Part shown: piece after piece, positions 8,471 to 17,116 of the stretch
How the letters are laid out: each line of letters starts with the position of its first letter
Numbering within the stretch: the first letter of the stretch is position 1
Source: Nonomuraea cypriaca
Lineage (GTDB): Bacteria; Actinomycetota; Actinomycetes; Streptosporangiales; Streptosporangiaceae
NCBI RefSeq assembly: GCF_015645445.1
Contig: NZ_JADOGI010000034.1
Coordinates: 1-64,000, forward strand
DNA: 64,000 nucleotides
Direction: 5' to 3'
The notes under the pieces: generated by a model
The model's database searches: none
Told to the model about the DNA's origin: nothing
What the model saw: the letters and a program-made list of their open reading frames with translations, nothing else
Program-made: the position numbers and the translations under genes

Positions 8471-10489
8471 TTGACCGAGCTGAGCGATCGAGAGGCCGAG
8501 CTGGTTTCCGCCCACGAGCAGGAGCATCCGGCTCGGCGGCTCGGCGGGGTCCTGCGGCTCGGCGTGTGGATCGTGGGCGGGCTGTTGTCCGCCTATTCGC
8601 TGGTGGTGGTGTTCCGGCCGGTGGAGGCCCTGGAGCACCGGATGACGTTCCTGGCGGTGGCGCTGCCGCTGGTCTTCCTGTGTTACCGCTCGGGCCTGGC
8701 CTCGCTGGTGCACCGGCTGCGCGCCAGGGCCCGGGGTGGCGAGCCTGATCCGCTGACCGAGGAGACGCCACCGCAGGAGACGCCGCCGCGGGAGGCGCGG
8801 CGCGCGGAGCGGCCGAGCGTGGCCGACTGGCTGCTGGCCGCCGCCGCGCTGGCGGTGCTGGTCTACCCGCTGCTCGACATGGACGCGTTCCGTGAGCGGG
8901 GCTCGGGCGCCGCGCTGACGGACCTCGACATCCTGGCCGGCCTGGTGCTGACGGTGCTGCTGCTGGAGGCGGTACGCCGGACCGTCGGCTGGTCATTCGC
9001 CATCATTTGCATACTTTTCCTGATTTATGCCTATTACGGCGCATATTTGCCCATTGACTGGACGATCGGGCATCGCGGGTTCGACCTCGGTCAGATCGTC
9101 TCGCAGCTCTACACCGGCACCGAGGGCTTCTTCGGCGTCCCCATGCAGGTGGCCGCCAGCTACATCATCCTCTTCACCGTCTACGGCGCCGTGCTGGAGT
9201 TCTCGGGCGCGAGCCGGTTCTTCATCGACCTGAGCTTCGCCGCCTTCCGCCGGTCCCGCGCCGCTCCCGGCCGTACCGTCACCATGGCGGGCTTCCTGCT
9301 GGGCACGGTGTCCGGCTCGGGCGTGGCCACCACGGTGAGCCTGGGCAGCGTGGCCTGGCCGGTGCTGCGGCGGGCCGGCTACCCGAAGGAGCCGGCGGGC
9401 GGCATCCTGGCCGCCGGCGGCATCGGCGCCATCCTGTCCCCGCCCACGCTGGGCGCGGCGGCGTTCATCATCGCCGAATACCTCCGGGTGAGCTACCTCG
9501 AGGTGCTCCTGTACGCGACGATCCCCACGATCCTCTACTACCTGGGCATCTTCCTGGCCATCGAGATCGACTCACGCCGCTTCGGCACCCACGCCGTCCA
9601 GGTGGACGCGCCCAAGGCCGGGCGGCTGCTGCTGCGCTTCGGCTACCACTTCAGCTCACTGATCGTCATCATCGTGCTGATGGCGCTGGACCGGTCGGCG
9701 TTCCAGGCGGTGGTGATCGCCACGGCGATCGCGTTCGCGCTGTCGTTCCTCGACCCCCGGCACCGGATGGGCCCCAAGCGGATCGGGCAGGCGCTGGCCA
9801 AGGGCACGCTGGAGGTGCTGCCTGTCACCGCGGTGTGCGCGGCGGCGGGCATCATCGTCGGTGTCATCACCCAGACGGGCCTCGGGCTGAACCTCAGCGC
9901 GATCATCGTGGACGTCGCCGCCGGCAGCCTGATCCTGACCACGCTCATGTCCGCCGTCGCGGTCCTGCTGCTGGGCCTGGCGGTGCCGGTGACCGCGAGC
10001 TTCATCATCGCCGCCGTGATCATCGGTCCCGCGCTCACGACGCTGGGCGTGACACCGGCCGAGGCGTACATGTTCGTGTTCTACTACGCGGTGCTGTCGG
10101 AGGTGAGCCCGCCCACGGCGCTGTCCGCGGTGGCGGCGGCCGCGATCACCGGCGGCAACACGTACCGGACGATGATGCTGACCTGGCGTTACACGCTGCC
10201 GGCCTTTCTGGTGCCGTTCGCGTTCGTGCTGACGCCGAACGGCCAGGCGCTGCTCGGTCAGGGGCCGATCGGCACCGTGCTGCTGATGACCGCCGTCTCG
10301 GCGGTCGCCGTGGCGGCGCTCGCCCTGGCCACCGGCGGCCTGCCCGGCCTGCCCGAGCGGCTGCTCGCGGCCGTGGCCGCGGTGCTGCTGCTGTTCCTCG
10401 AGCCCGTCCCCATCGTCGCGGGCCTGGCCGTGCTCGCCGTGGCCGGCGCCATGCATCTCATCAGATCCAGGAGAAGGGACCCAGCGTGA
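8471..10489 (+). CDS. TRAP transporter fused permease (DctQM type, TAXI system)
   Basis: This roughly 672-residue integral membrane protein fuses the small and large permease subunits of a tripartite ATP-independent periplasmic transporter. I choose the TTG at 8471 because a GGGGAGG site lies 6 bases before it; an upstream GTG at 8453 has none. The N-terminal part (to about residue 190) has the small-subunit helices, then the large DctM-like part contains the Gly-rich loops GTVSGSGVATTVSLG and AAGGIGAILSPPTLGAAAF. It overlaps the downstream receptor gene by four bases (GTGA), so both form one ion-gradient-driven uptake system. Confidence 0.9.
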   Translation: MTELSDREAELVSAHEQEHPARRLGGVLRLGVWIVGGLLSAYSLVVVFRPVEALEHRMTFLAVALPLVFLCYRSGLASLVHRLRARARGGEPDPLTEETPPQETPPREARRAERPSVADWLLAAAALAVLVYPLLDMDAFRERGSGAALTDLDILAGLVLTVLLLEAVRRTVGWSFAIICILFLIYAYYGAYLPIDWTIGHRGFDLGQIVSQLYTGTEGFFGVPMQVAASYIILFTVYGAVLEFSGASRFFIDLSFAAFRRSRAAPGRTVTMAGFLLGTVSGSGVATTVSLGSVAWPVLRRAGYPKEPAGGILAAGGIGAILSPPTLGAAAFIIAEYLRVSYLEVLLYATIPTILYYLGIFLAIEIDSRRFGTHAVQVDAPKAGRLLLRFGYHFSSLIVIIVLMALDRSAFQAVVIATAIAFALSFLDPRHRMGPKRIGQALAKGTLEVLPVTAVCAAAGIIVGVITQTGLGLNLSAIIVDVAAGSLILTTLMSAVAVLLLGLAVPVTASFIIAAVIIGPALTTLGVTPAEAYMFVFYYAVLSEVSPPTALSAVAAAAITGGNTYRTMMLTWRYTLPAFLVPFAFVLTPNGQALLGQGPIGTVLLMTAVSAVAVAALALATGGLPGLPERLLAAVAAVLLLFLEPVPIVAGLAVLAVAGAMHLIRSRRRDPA

Positions 10490-11448
10490 AGCGGATCTTT
10501 GCGATAGTCGCCGCGGCCGTCCTGACGGCGGCGGGGTGCGGGGGCGGTGGAGCCGGAGGCGGCGGAGGCGGGTCGGGCAACCGGCTGTCGATCGCCACGG
10601 GCGGCACGACGGGCGTCTACTACGTCTACGGCGGCGGCCTGGCCAAACAGCTGTCGGCGAACATCGCCAACACCCAGGCCACCGCGTCGGTCACCTCGGC
10701 CTCGGTCGAGAACATCAAGCTGCTCGCGAGCGGCAAGGCCGACATCGGCTTCTCCCAGGCCGACACCGCTGCTGACGCGGTCAACGGCAAGGACACGTTC
10801 ACCGCGAAGCAGCCGATCAAGGCCATCGCCCGCATCTACGACAACTACGCCCACGTCGTGGTGGCCCCCGGCGTCGAGGCGACCAGGGTGGCCGACCTGA
10901 AGGGCAAGCGCGTCTCGCTCGGCCCGGCCAACTCCGGCACCCAGGTCGTGGCCAGGCGCATGATGCAGGCGGCCGGACTGAACCCCGACACCGACATCAG
11001 CAAGCAGCAACTGTCGATCAACGAGGCGGTGCAGGCCGCCAAGGACGGCACGATCGACGCGTTCTTCTGGGTCGGCGGGCTGCCCACGGCGGGCATCACC
11101 GACCTGGCCACGAGCAAGCCGGACACGAAGCTGCTCGACGCGAGCGACGTGCTGGAGAAGATGCGGGCCACGCACGGCGAGCAGTACGTCGGGCTCGACG
11201 TCGACCTGGCGGCGACGTACAAGCTGACCGGCTCGATCAAGACCGTCACCATTCCGAACGTGCTGCTGGTGCCCGACAAGATGAGCGAGCAGCTCGCGTA
11301 CGACATCACCAAGACCCTGTTCACGAAGAAGGCCGAGCTGACGGCCGTCCACCCGGAGGCGGAGAAGCTCGACGTCGAGCTGGGCCGGCAGGTGGCCCCG
11401 GTCGAGCTGCACCCCGGTGCCGCCCGCTATTTCCAGGAACAGGGCTGA
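10486..11448 (+). CDS. TAXI-family TRAP solute-binding lipoprotein
   Basis: From the GTG at 10486 this encodes 320 residues. A lipobox (LTAAGC) near residue 18 marks a membrane-anchored extracellular receptor, followed by a Gly-rich spacer. The conserved TAXI start (SIATGGTTGVYYVYGGGLAKQL) and the VENIKLLASGKADIGFSQAD region are recognisable. It pairs with the fused permease upstream. Substrates of TAXI systems include glutamate and other dicarboxylates, but none can be assigned here. Confidence 0.9.
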   Translation: MKRIFAIVAAAVLTAAGCGGGGAGGGGGGSGNRLSIATGGTTGVYYVYGGGLAKQLSANIANTQATASVTSASVENIKLLASGKADIGFSQADTAADAVNGKDTFTAKQPIKAIARIYDNYAHVVVAPGVEATRVADLKGKRVSLGPANSGTQVVARRMMQAAGLNPDTDISKQQLSINEAVQAAKDGTIDAFFWVGGLPTAGITDLATSKPDTKLLDASDVLEKMRATHGEQYVGLDVDLAATYKLTGSIKTVTIPNVLLVPDKMSEQLAYDITKTLFTKKAELTAVHPEAEKLDVELGRQVAPVELHPGAARYFQEQG

Positions 11449-11471
11449 CCAGGCTGCTCCTGGCGCTGGCG

Positions 11472-11924
11472 ATGGTGATGGCGCTCGGCTCCGGCGGCGG
11501 CGCCGGGCGTCTCACCGTGAACGGCCTGCCCGTCGCCGGCGGCTTCGCCATCGGCTACGTGCATTCCGTCTACCGGGCGCCGTCCGCGGAGGTGTTCACC
11601 GTGGAGGGCCGTCGGTTCACCATGCGGGCGATCGTCTCGGCCAGCGAGAACGTGCTCGACTACTACGCCGTCGCGGGCGGCCGCTCCCGCACGCCGGCCG
11701 GCCTGTGGGTGCTCCGGCTGGCCAGGCCGGCCACGTACGACGAGTTGTCGCTGCTCACCACCTCGATCGGGCGCAGGACCCTGCTGGCGGGCGGGCGCTG
11801 CCTGCCGCTCTACCCCGCCACGGGAGCCGCCGAGGTGTGGCTCACGGTGCGGCTCACGCCCGACGTCCACGGCGAGCCGTGCCGTCCGCCCTACAACCAG
11901 TCCTTCCTCTTGAACACCATGTAG
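11472..11924 (+). CDS. DUF1850 protein associated with TRAP-TAXI system
   Basis: About 150 residues with the DUF1850 pattern (FAIGYVHSVYRAPSAEVF). DUF1850 genes commonly accompany TAXI-type TRAP transporters, which fits the two genes upstream. The start is uncertain: the frame stays open to just past the receptor stop and gives a hydrophobic N-terminus (TRLLLALAMVMALG) resembling a membrane anchor, so the real start may lie before 11472. Its 3' end overlaps the convergent CorA-like gene by 34 bases. Confidence 0.7.
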   Translation: MVMALGSGGGAGRLTVNGLPVAGGFAIGYVHSVYRAPSAEVFTVEGRRFTMRAIVSASENVLDYYAVAGGRSRTPAGLWVLRLARPATYDELSLLTTSIGRRTLLAGGRCLPLYPATGAAEVWLTVRLTPDVHGEPCRPPYNQSFLLNTM

Positions 11925-12859
11925 AGCGCCACCGAGGTCACGGCCACCAGGAAGCCGGACATCCAGAACCCCCAGCCCTGCCCCGACCCCGGGTAGGGGA
12001 CGTTCTGCCCGTAGAAGCCGGTGATCATGGTGGGCACGGCGATGATCGCGGCCCAGCTCGTGACCCGCTTCATGATCTCGTTCAGCCGGAAGCCCTGCTG
12101 GGACAGGCGGGTCTCGCGGACGTTCGCGAGCATGTCGCGGATCGACTCCACCCACTCGTTGACGCGCAACACGTGGTCGTAGACGTCCTCGTAGTACGGC
12201 GCCAGTACCGGATCGGCCACGATCTCCTGGTCGCGACGCAGCAGCGTGCCGACCACCTCCCGCATCGGCATCGTGATCTTGCGGAGCCTGGTGGTGTTCT
12301 TGCGCAGCACGTACATGGTGCGCTGCAGCTCCCTGCCGTCCCGCACCTCGTCCTCGAACAGCGACTCCTCCAGCGCCTCCGCCTGCCCGTCGAGGTCCTG
12401 GACCAGGGCGAACTGGCTGTCCACCACGTAGTCGAGCAGACCGTGCAGCAGGAACGCCACGCCGTGTCCCGCCCTGCGGGAGGTGGCGTCCCACCGCCTG
12501 GTCACGGCGCCGATGTCGAAGTGGTCGTTCTCGCGTACGGTGACCAGGGCGTTGGCGGTGACGAAGACGTTCACCTCGACGGGGTCGAGGTGGCCGTCGT
12601 CGAAGTGGACGCCGTACACGGTGATGAACAGATGGTTGTCGTAGACGTCGACCTTCGGCCGCTGGTGGTCGGAGAGCACGTCCTCGACGGCCAGCTCGTG
12701 CAGCCCGAGCTCCTCACCGATGACGCCGAGGTCCTCCGGCGACGGCGAGCACAGGTCGAACCACACCGTGTTGCCCGGATCCGCCACATAGTCGGAGACC
12801 TCCTCGACGGGGAAACCCTCCTTCTCCAGGACACCGTTTCTGTACAGGCGTGTGTGCAC
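11891..12859 (-). CDS. CorA-like magnesium/metal channel
   Basis: This 322-residue protein has a long cytoplasmic N-terminal part with CorA-type acidic and helical segments, then two C-terminal transmembrane helices. The signature loop between them reads YGQNVPYPGSGQGW, so the usual GMN is GQN. The C-terminus ends in Lys/Arg/Trp residues (FKRKDWL) as in the family. The start is GTG at 12859, sharing one base with the stop of the DUF72 gene, so the two are probably cotranscribed. Confidence 0.85.
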   Translation of the reverse strand: MHTRLYRNGVLEKEGFPVEEVSDYVADPGNTVWFDLCSPSPEDLGVIGEELGLHELAVEDVLSDHQRPKVDVYDNHLFITVYGVHFDDGHLDPVEVNVFVTANALVTVRENDHFDIGAVTRRWDATSRRAGHGVAFLLHGLLDYVVDSQFALVQDLDGQAEALEESLFEDEVRDGRELQRTMYVLRKNTTRLRKITMPMREVVGTLLRRDQEIVADPVLAPYYEDVYDHVLRVNEWVESIRDMLANVRETRLSQQGFRLNEIMKRVTSWAAIIAVPTMITGFYGQNVPYPGSGQGWGFWMSGFLVAVTSVALYMVFKRKDWL

Positions 12860-13566
12860 TAGGCGAGTCTGGCAAATCGCCTCGCGTTACGCACGGCGGC
12901 CCCTCCCGGATCGTTGTTGAAGTAGACGTAGGCGTCCGGCCAGCCCGCCTCGCGCACCCGGCGGGCCCACGTCCTGAGCGCTGTGTCGCCGTACGCCCAT
13001 CCGGCGGAGCCCTCGTGCAGGCGCACGTACCCCCACCCGGCGGTGCGCCAGAACGGCGCCTGCGGCCGGCCCAGCCGGTCCCCCCAGCACAGCGCGGCGG
13101 CGTGCGCCGTCAGGATGGCGCGCACCTCCTCGGTCCACCAGGACTCGTGCCGCGGCTCCACGGCCACCCGCACGCCGGCGGGGAAGCAGCCCAGGCACCG
13201 GTCGAGCCGCCCGGGATCCACCTTCAGCGTCGGCGGGAGCTGCAGCAGGATCGGCCCGAGCTTGTCCTTCAGCCCCGCCGCCGCCCCCATGAGCCTGCGC
13301 ACCGGCTCCTCCGGGTCGGCCAGCCGCTTGATGTGGGTGAGGAACCTGCTGGCCTTGACGGCCATCACGAACCCGCCGGGCGTACGGTCCCGCCAGGAGG
13401 CGAACGACTCGAGGCTCGGCAGCCGGTAGAAGGCGTTGTTGCTCTCGACCGTGCTGAACTCCGCCGCGTACGTCTCCAGCCAGAGCCGCTGCGGCACGCC
13501 CTCCGGATACAGGACACCGCGCCAGTGCTTGTACTGCCACCCCGAGGTGCCCACGAGCAACGCCAT
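12859..13566 (-). CDS. DUF72 protein (first copy)
   Basis: This 235-residue protein starts LLVGTSGWQYKHWRGVLYP, the typical start of DUF72 (YecE) TIM-barrel proteins, and has SVESNNAFYR-like and EPRHESWW motifs. The biochemical role of the family is not established. It precedes the CorA-like gene with a one-base overlap. A second DUF72 protein is encoded at 16141. Confidence 0.85.
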   Translation of the reverse strand: MALLVGTSGWQYKHWRGVLYPEGVPQRLWLETYAAEFSTVESNNAFYRLPSLESFASWRDRTPGGFVMAVKASRFLTHIKRLADPEEPVRRLMGAAAGLKDKLGPILLQLPPTLKVDPGRLDRCLGCFPAGVRVAVEPRHESWWTEEVRAILTAHAAALCWGDRLGRPQAPFWRTAGWGYVRLHEGSAGWAYGDTALRTWARRVREAGWPDAYVYFNNDPGGAAVRNARRFARLA

Positions 13567-13638
13567 GCTTTTACGCCTACCCACCCGCCGCCGTGCACTA
13601 CTGTCACAAGTCGTCAGCCGAGGAGGAACCTTTACCCG

Positions 13639-15177
13639 ATGGGCGCCAACCACGCGCACGGCACCACCCCGCCCGCCTCGCGACGTACCGTCGTGGCCGG
13701 GCTGGCCGTCCTGGTGCCGCTGGCCCTCGTCACCCTGGCGAGCCTGCTGTGGCTCTGGCCGGAGGGCCGGCAGGACACCGGCCAGGCGGCGCCGCAGTCC
13801 ACCGTCGAGCGGCTCACCGGGACGGTCACCGGCGTCACGCTCAAGCGCTGCCCGGCCACGGCGGAAGGGTCGCCCCAGCCCGACCCGGCCACCTGCGGGA
13901 CGGCCACCGTCCGCGTCGGCGAGGGGCCTGACGTGGGCAAGGACGTCACGCTCCGGCTGCCCGGCGCGCCAGGGTCGCAGCGGTTCGCCGTGGACGACGA
14001 CGTGGTCCTGCTGCGTGACGCGGAGGGCGCGTACCAGATCTCGGATCACGACCGGGCGGTGCCGCTGTGGCTGTTCGGGGCCGCGTTCGCGCTGGCGGTG
14101 ATCGCCTTCGGGCGCTGGCGCGGGGTGCGGGCGCTGGCCGGGCTGGCGATCACGTTCGTGTTCCTGCTGACGTTCGTGATCCCGGGCATCCTGGAGGGCA
14201 GGCCGCCCATGCTGGTCGCCATCGTGGGGTCGGCGGCGATCATGCTCATCGTGCTCTACCTCACGCACGGCTTCTCCCTGCCCACGTCGATGGCCGTGCT
14301 CGGCACGCTGGGCAGCCTCGCGCTCACGGGGCTGCTGTCGTACTTCGCGCTGGGGTTCGCACAGCTCAACGGCATCACCGACGACGTCGGGCTGACGCTC
14401 GGGATGAGCCTGCCGATCGACACGCAGGGGTTGCTGCTGGCCGGCATCATCATCGGCGCGCTCGGAGTGCTCGACGACGTCACGGTCACGCAGGCGGTGA
14501 CGGTGGCCGAGCTGGCGCGGGCCAACCCGTCGTACGGGTTCGCCCGCCTCTACCGGGCGGCCGGCCGGATCGGCCGCGCGCACATCGCCTCAGTGATCAA
14601 CACCATCATCCTGGCGTACGCGGGGGCCTCGCTGCCGCTGCTGCTGTTGTTCAGCATCGGGGCGCAGCCGCTCGGTGAGGTGCTGACGACGCCGGTCATC
14701 GCGCAGGAGATCGTCCGCAGCGTCGTGGGCACGCTCGGGCTCATCGCCGCAGTCCCCATCACCACCGCCCTCGCCGCCCTGACGGCCTCCCACCACCGTG
14801 AACCCCCCACCGAGCCCACCCGGCCCGGCACCGGACACGACGGCCACCACACGGCCGGGCCCCCCACCCGGCACGACGGCTTCTTCACGCCGCAACCGAA
14901 CTTCCCACCGCAGCCCGACCGGGACGACTTCTTCGCACCACAGCCCGACCGGGACGACTTCTTCGCACCGCAGCCCGACCGGGACGACTTCTTCGCACCG
15001 CAGCCCGACCGGGACGACTTCTTCGCACCACAGCCCGATCAGGACGGCTTCTTCGCGCCGCAGGGCGACCGGGACGGCTTCTCCGGCCCGCGGCCGCGCC
15101 GGGAGGAGGCCGCGCCGCCGCCCGAGCCGACGGCCGAGCGCCCGCCCCGGCACCGCCGCCGCCGCGCGAACACCTAG
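13639..15177 (+). CDS. YibE/F-family membrane protein with C-terminal tandem repeats
   Basis: A 512-residue membrane protein starting at an ATG with AGGAGG 12 bases upstream. Residues 20-45 form a first helix, followed by a roughly 100-residue extracytoplasmic domain and then at least seven hydrophobic segments of the YibE/F type (residues about 140-370), including GALGVLDDVTVTQAV. The last 130 residues are low-complexity: His/Pro/Thr-rich, then six units of DRDDFFAPQP (residues about 425-484), then an Arg-rich tail. The family's transport role is unclear. The tail is not part of the family core and may be a recent expansion. Confidence 0.82.
   Translation: MGANHAHGTTPPASRRTVVAGLAVLVPLALVTLASLLWLWPEGRQDTGQAAPQSTVERLTGTVTGVTLKRCPATAEGSPQPDPATCGTATVRVGEGPDVGKDVTLRLPGAPGSQRFAVDDDVVLLRDAEGAYQISDHDRAVPLWLFGAAFALAVIAFGRWRGVRALAGLAITFVFLLTFVIPGILEGRPPMLVAIVGSAAIMLIVLYLTHGFSLPTSMAVLGTLGSLALTGLLSYFALGFAQLNGITDDVGLTLGMSLPIDTQGLLLAGIIIGALGVLDDVTVTQAVTVAELARANPSYGFARLYRAAGRIGRAHIASVINTIILAYAGASLPLLLLFSIGAQPLGEVLTTPVIAQEIVRSVVGTLGLIAAVPITTALAALTASHHREPPTEPTRPGTGHDGHHTAGPPTRHDGFFTPQPNFPPQPDRDDFFAPQPDRDDFFAPQPDRDDFFAPQPDRDDFFAPQPDQDGFFAPQGDRDGFSGPRPRREEAAPPPEPTAERPPRHRRRRANT
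14911..15090 (+). repeat. Six 30-base coding repeats
   Basis: Six consecutive 30-base units beginning CAGCCCGACCGGGACGACTT encode PQPDRDDFFA-type decapeptides in the tail of the YibE/F protein. Units 1-4 are almost identical at DNA level; units 5 and 6 diverge. The DNA identity points to recent slippage or recombination. Confidence 0.9.
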
Positions 15178-15198
15178 GACCGAGCCCCCTGCGACCGC

Positions 15199-16059
15199 TC
15201 AGTAGGCGTCGAGGCTGCCGTCCACCCGGAGCTTGCGCCGCGCCCGATCGTAGAAGGTGGTGGTGCCCAGCCGCACCACCTTCGCCGCCCCCGGCCACGC
15301 CCTGACCGTGACGTGGTCACCCGGGCGCATGTATCCGACCACGGCCCCGTCGACCTCCACCGCCAGCCGGCCGCTGGAGGGCAGCACCTCCAGCCTCACC
15401 TCCTCGTCGGCGGGCAGCACCAGGGCCCGGTTGAACGCGGAGTGCGCCGCGGCGGGCACGACGAGCACCGCCTCCACCCGGGGCGACACGATGGGCCCAC
15501 CGGCGGAGAAACTGTAGGCGGTGGACCCGGTGGAGGTCGCCACGATGACCGCGTCGGAGGCGAAGCGTACGAAATCGCTGCCCGCCGCGGTGACGGACAC
15601 GGCCGCCAGCCCCTCCCCGGGGGTGCGGACGAGCGCGATGTCGTTGAACGCGGTCACCTCCACGCCCCCGACCTCGCTCCTGATCGCCATGCGCGGCTCG
15701 ATCGTGTAGCGGTGTTCGTCGATGGCCGAGAGCGTGCCGGCCAGCTCCTCCACGTCGATCTCGGCCAGGAAGCCGAGCCGCCCGAGGTTGACCCCCAGGA
15801 CGGGGGTCGGGCGTCCGGCGATCAGCCGCATGGTGCGCAGCATCGTCCCGTCGCCGCCGAGCCCGACCAGCAGGTCGGCCCGCTCGACGAGGGCGGTGGT
15901 GTCGACCGGCACGGCGGTGCAGTCGATCCTCCCGACCTCCTCGGGCAACCCGAGCACGGTGACGCCGTTGTCGGCGGCCCAGCGCAGGATGGTGTCTATC
16001 GCCTTCTTGGAGTCGCGCTGCGGATGCAACACCAGCCCGACCGTCCCGACCATGCCCAT
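15199..16059 (-). CDS. nadK: NAD kinase
   Basis: This 286-residue enzyme phosphorylates NAD to NADP. It has the GGDGT motif (LVGLGGDGTMLRT, about residue 67), the conserved GVNLGRLGFL segment and the STGSTAYSFSAGGPIV nucleotide-binding loop, all of the NAD/PpnK family. Length fits the actinobacterial enzyme. It appears to be a stand-alone gene, convergent with the YibE/F gene. Confidence 0.93.
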   Translation of the reverse strand: MGMVGTVGLVLHPQRDSKKAIDTILRWAADNGVTVLGLPEEVGRIDCTAVPVDTTALVERADLLVGLGGDGTMLRTMRLIAGRPTPVLGVNLGRLGFLAEIDVEELAGTLSAIDEHRYTIEPRMAIRSEVGGVEVTAFNDIALVRTPGEGLAAVSVTAAGSDFVRFASDAVIVATSTGSTAYSFSAGGPIVSPRVEAVLVVPAAAHSAFNRALVLPADEEVRLEVLPSSGRLAVEVDGAVVGYMRPGDHVTVRAWPGAAKVVRLGTTTFYDRARRKLRVDGSLDAY

Positions 16060-16140
16060 GGCACCAGCCTATGCGCCGAAGGGAAGGCGGCTTGACCGTC
16101 AGGGAACGTGTTGCGCCCGGGGATGCAATACCGTCGGATC

Positions 16141-16992
16141 ATGCGGCTTCATGTGGGATGCGCGATGTGGACGCACGCACGCTGGCAGGGCCGGTTCCTG
16201 CCTGACGGGCTCCCTCCCGGGGAGCGCCTGCGCGCCTACGCGACGTGGTGTGACGCCGTCGAAGGCAACACGACGTTCTACGCGACCCCGGCGCGGAGCA
16301 CGGTGGAGTCGTGGGCCGGCCAGACCGATCCGGGCTTCAGGTTCGTCGTCAAGCTGCCCAAGACCATCACCCACGAACGCCGCCTCACCGGCGCGGACGA
16401 CGATCTGCGCGCCTTCCTGGAGGCCATCGAGCCGTTAGGACCGCGGGCCCACGCCTTGTGGGTGCAGTTGCCCGGTTCGTTCTCCCCGGCCGACCTCGGC
16501 GCCCTGGCGGCCTTCCTGCGCCGCCTGCCGGGTTCGTACCGTTACGCCGTCGAGGTCCGCCACCCCGCGTTCTTCGCGGAGGAGCGCTCTGAACGACTCC
16601 TCGAACGCGTCCTCGCAGGCTCCGGCGCCGAGTGGGTGCCCTTCGACACCACCGCCCTCTTCCAGAGCCCGCCCACCAGCGACGCCGAGCGCGACGCGTG
16701 GACCAAGAAGCCGCGCGTGCCGCGCCGCGACCGCGCGCTGACCGCCCACCCGATCGTCCGCTACCTGGGAAGGGACGCCGAGGACCGTACGGTCGAAGGC
16801 TGGCGGCCGTGGCTCGACACGGTCACCGGCTGGCTGCGCGAGGGGCGCTCGCCGACGGTCTTCATCCACACGCCGGACAACGCCGACGCGCCGGCGCTGG
16901 CCCGCCGCTTCCACGACGAGGTACGGGCCCGCCTGCCCGCACTCGAGCCGCTACCCGAGCCGATGCCGGCCGAGCCCCTGACCCTCTTCTGA
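16141..16992 (+). CDS. DUF72 protein (second copy)
   Basis: From the ATG at 16141 this encodes 283 residues of the DUF72 family: LHVGCAMWTHARWQGRFLP at the N-terminus, EGNTTFYATP, FVVKLPKTITHERRL and VEVRHPAFF motifs. It is divergent in sequence from the copy at 12859 and longer, so the two are old paralogues rather than a recent duplication. Function is not established for the family. Confidence 0.85.
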   Translation: MRLHVGCAMWTHARWQGRFLPDGLPPGERLRAYATWCDAVEGNTTFYATPARSTVESWAGQTDPGFRFVVKLPKTITHERRLTGADDDLRAFLEAIEPLGPRAHALWVQLPGSFSPADLGALAAFLRRLPGSYRYAVEVRHPAFFAEERSERLLERVLAGSGAEWVPFDTTALFQSPPTSDAERDAWTKKPRVPRRDRALTAHPIVRYLGRDAEDRTVEGWRPWLDTVTGWLREGRSPTVFIHTPDNADAPALARRFHDEVRARLPALEPLPEPMPAEPLTLF

Positions 16993-17110
16993 TCAGGAAC
17001 CCCGCCCCTCTGATCAGGGACCGGCCCGTCTGTTCAGGGACCCGCCCGCCTTCTGGGGACCGGCCTGGCTGATCAGGGACCGGCCCTTCTGATCAGGGAC
17101 CGGGCCGGGA
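16989..17110 (+). repeat. Imperfect tandem GATCAGGGACCGGCCC repeats
   Basis: Between the second DUF72 gene and the kinase gene about five degenerate units related to TGATCAGGGACCGGCCC follow one another at about 22-26-base spacing. The first begins at the stop codon of the DUF72 gene. No hairpin terminator is obvious and no function is known. Confidence 0.7.
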
Positions 17111-17116
17111 GCGAGG

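Noticed and set aside
14911..15090. CRISPR-like array
   Set aside because: The 30-base units are contiguous, in frame and coding; no spacers.
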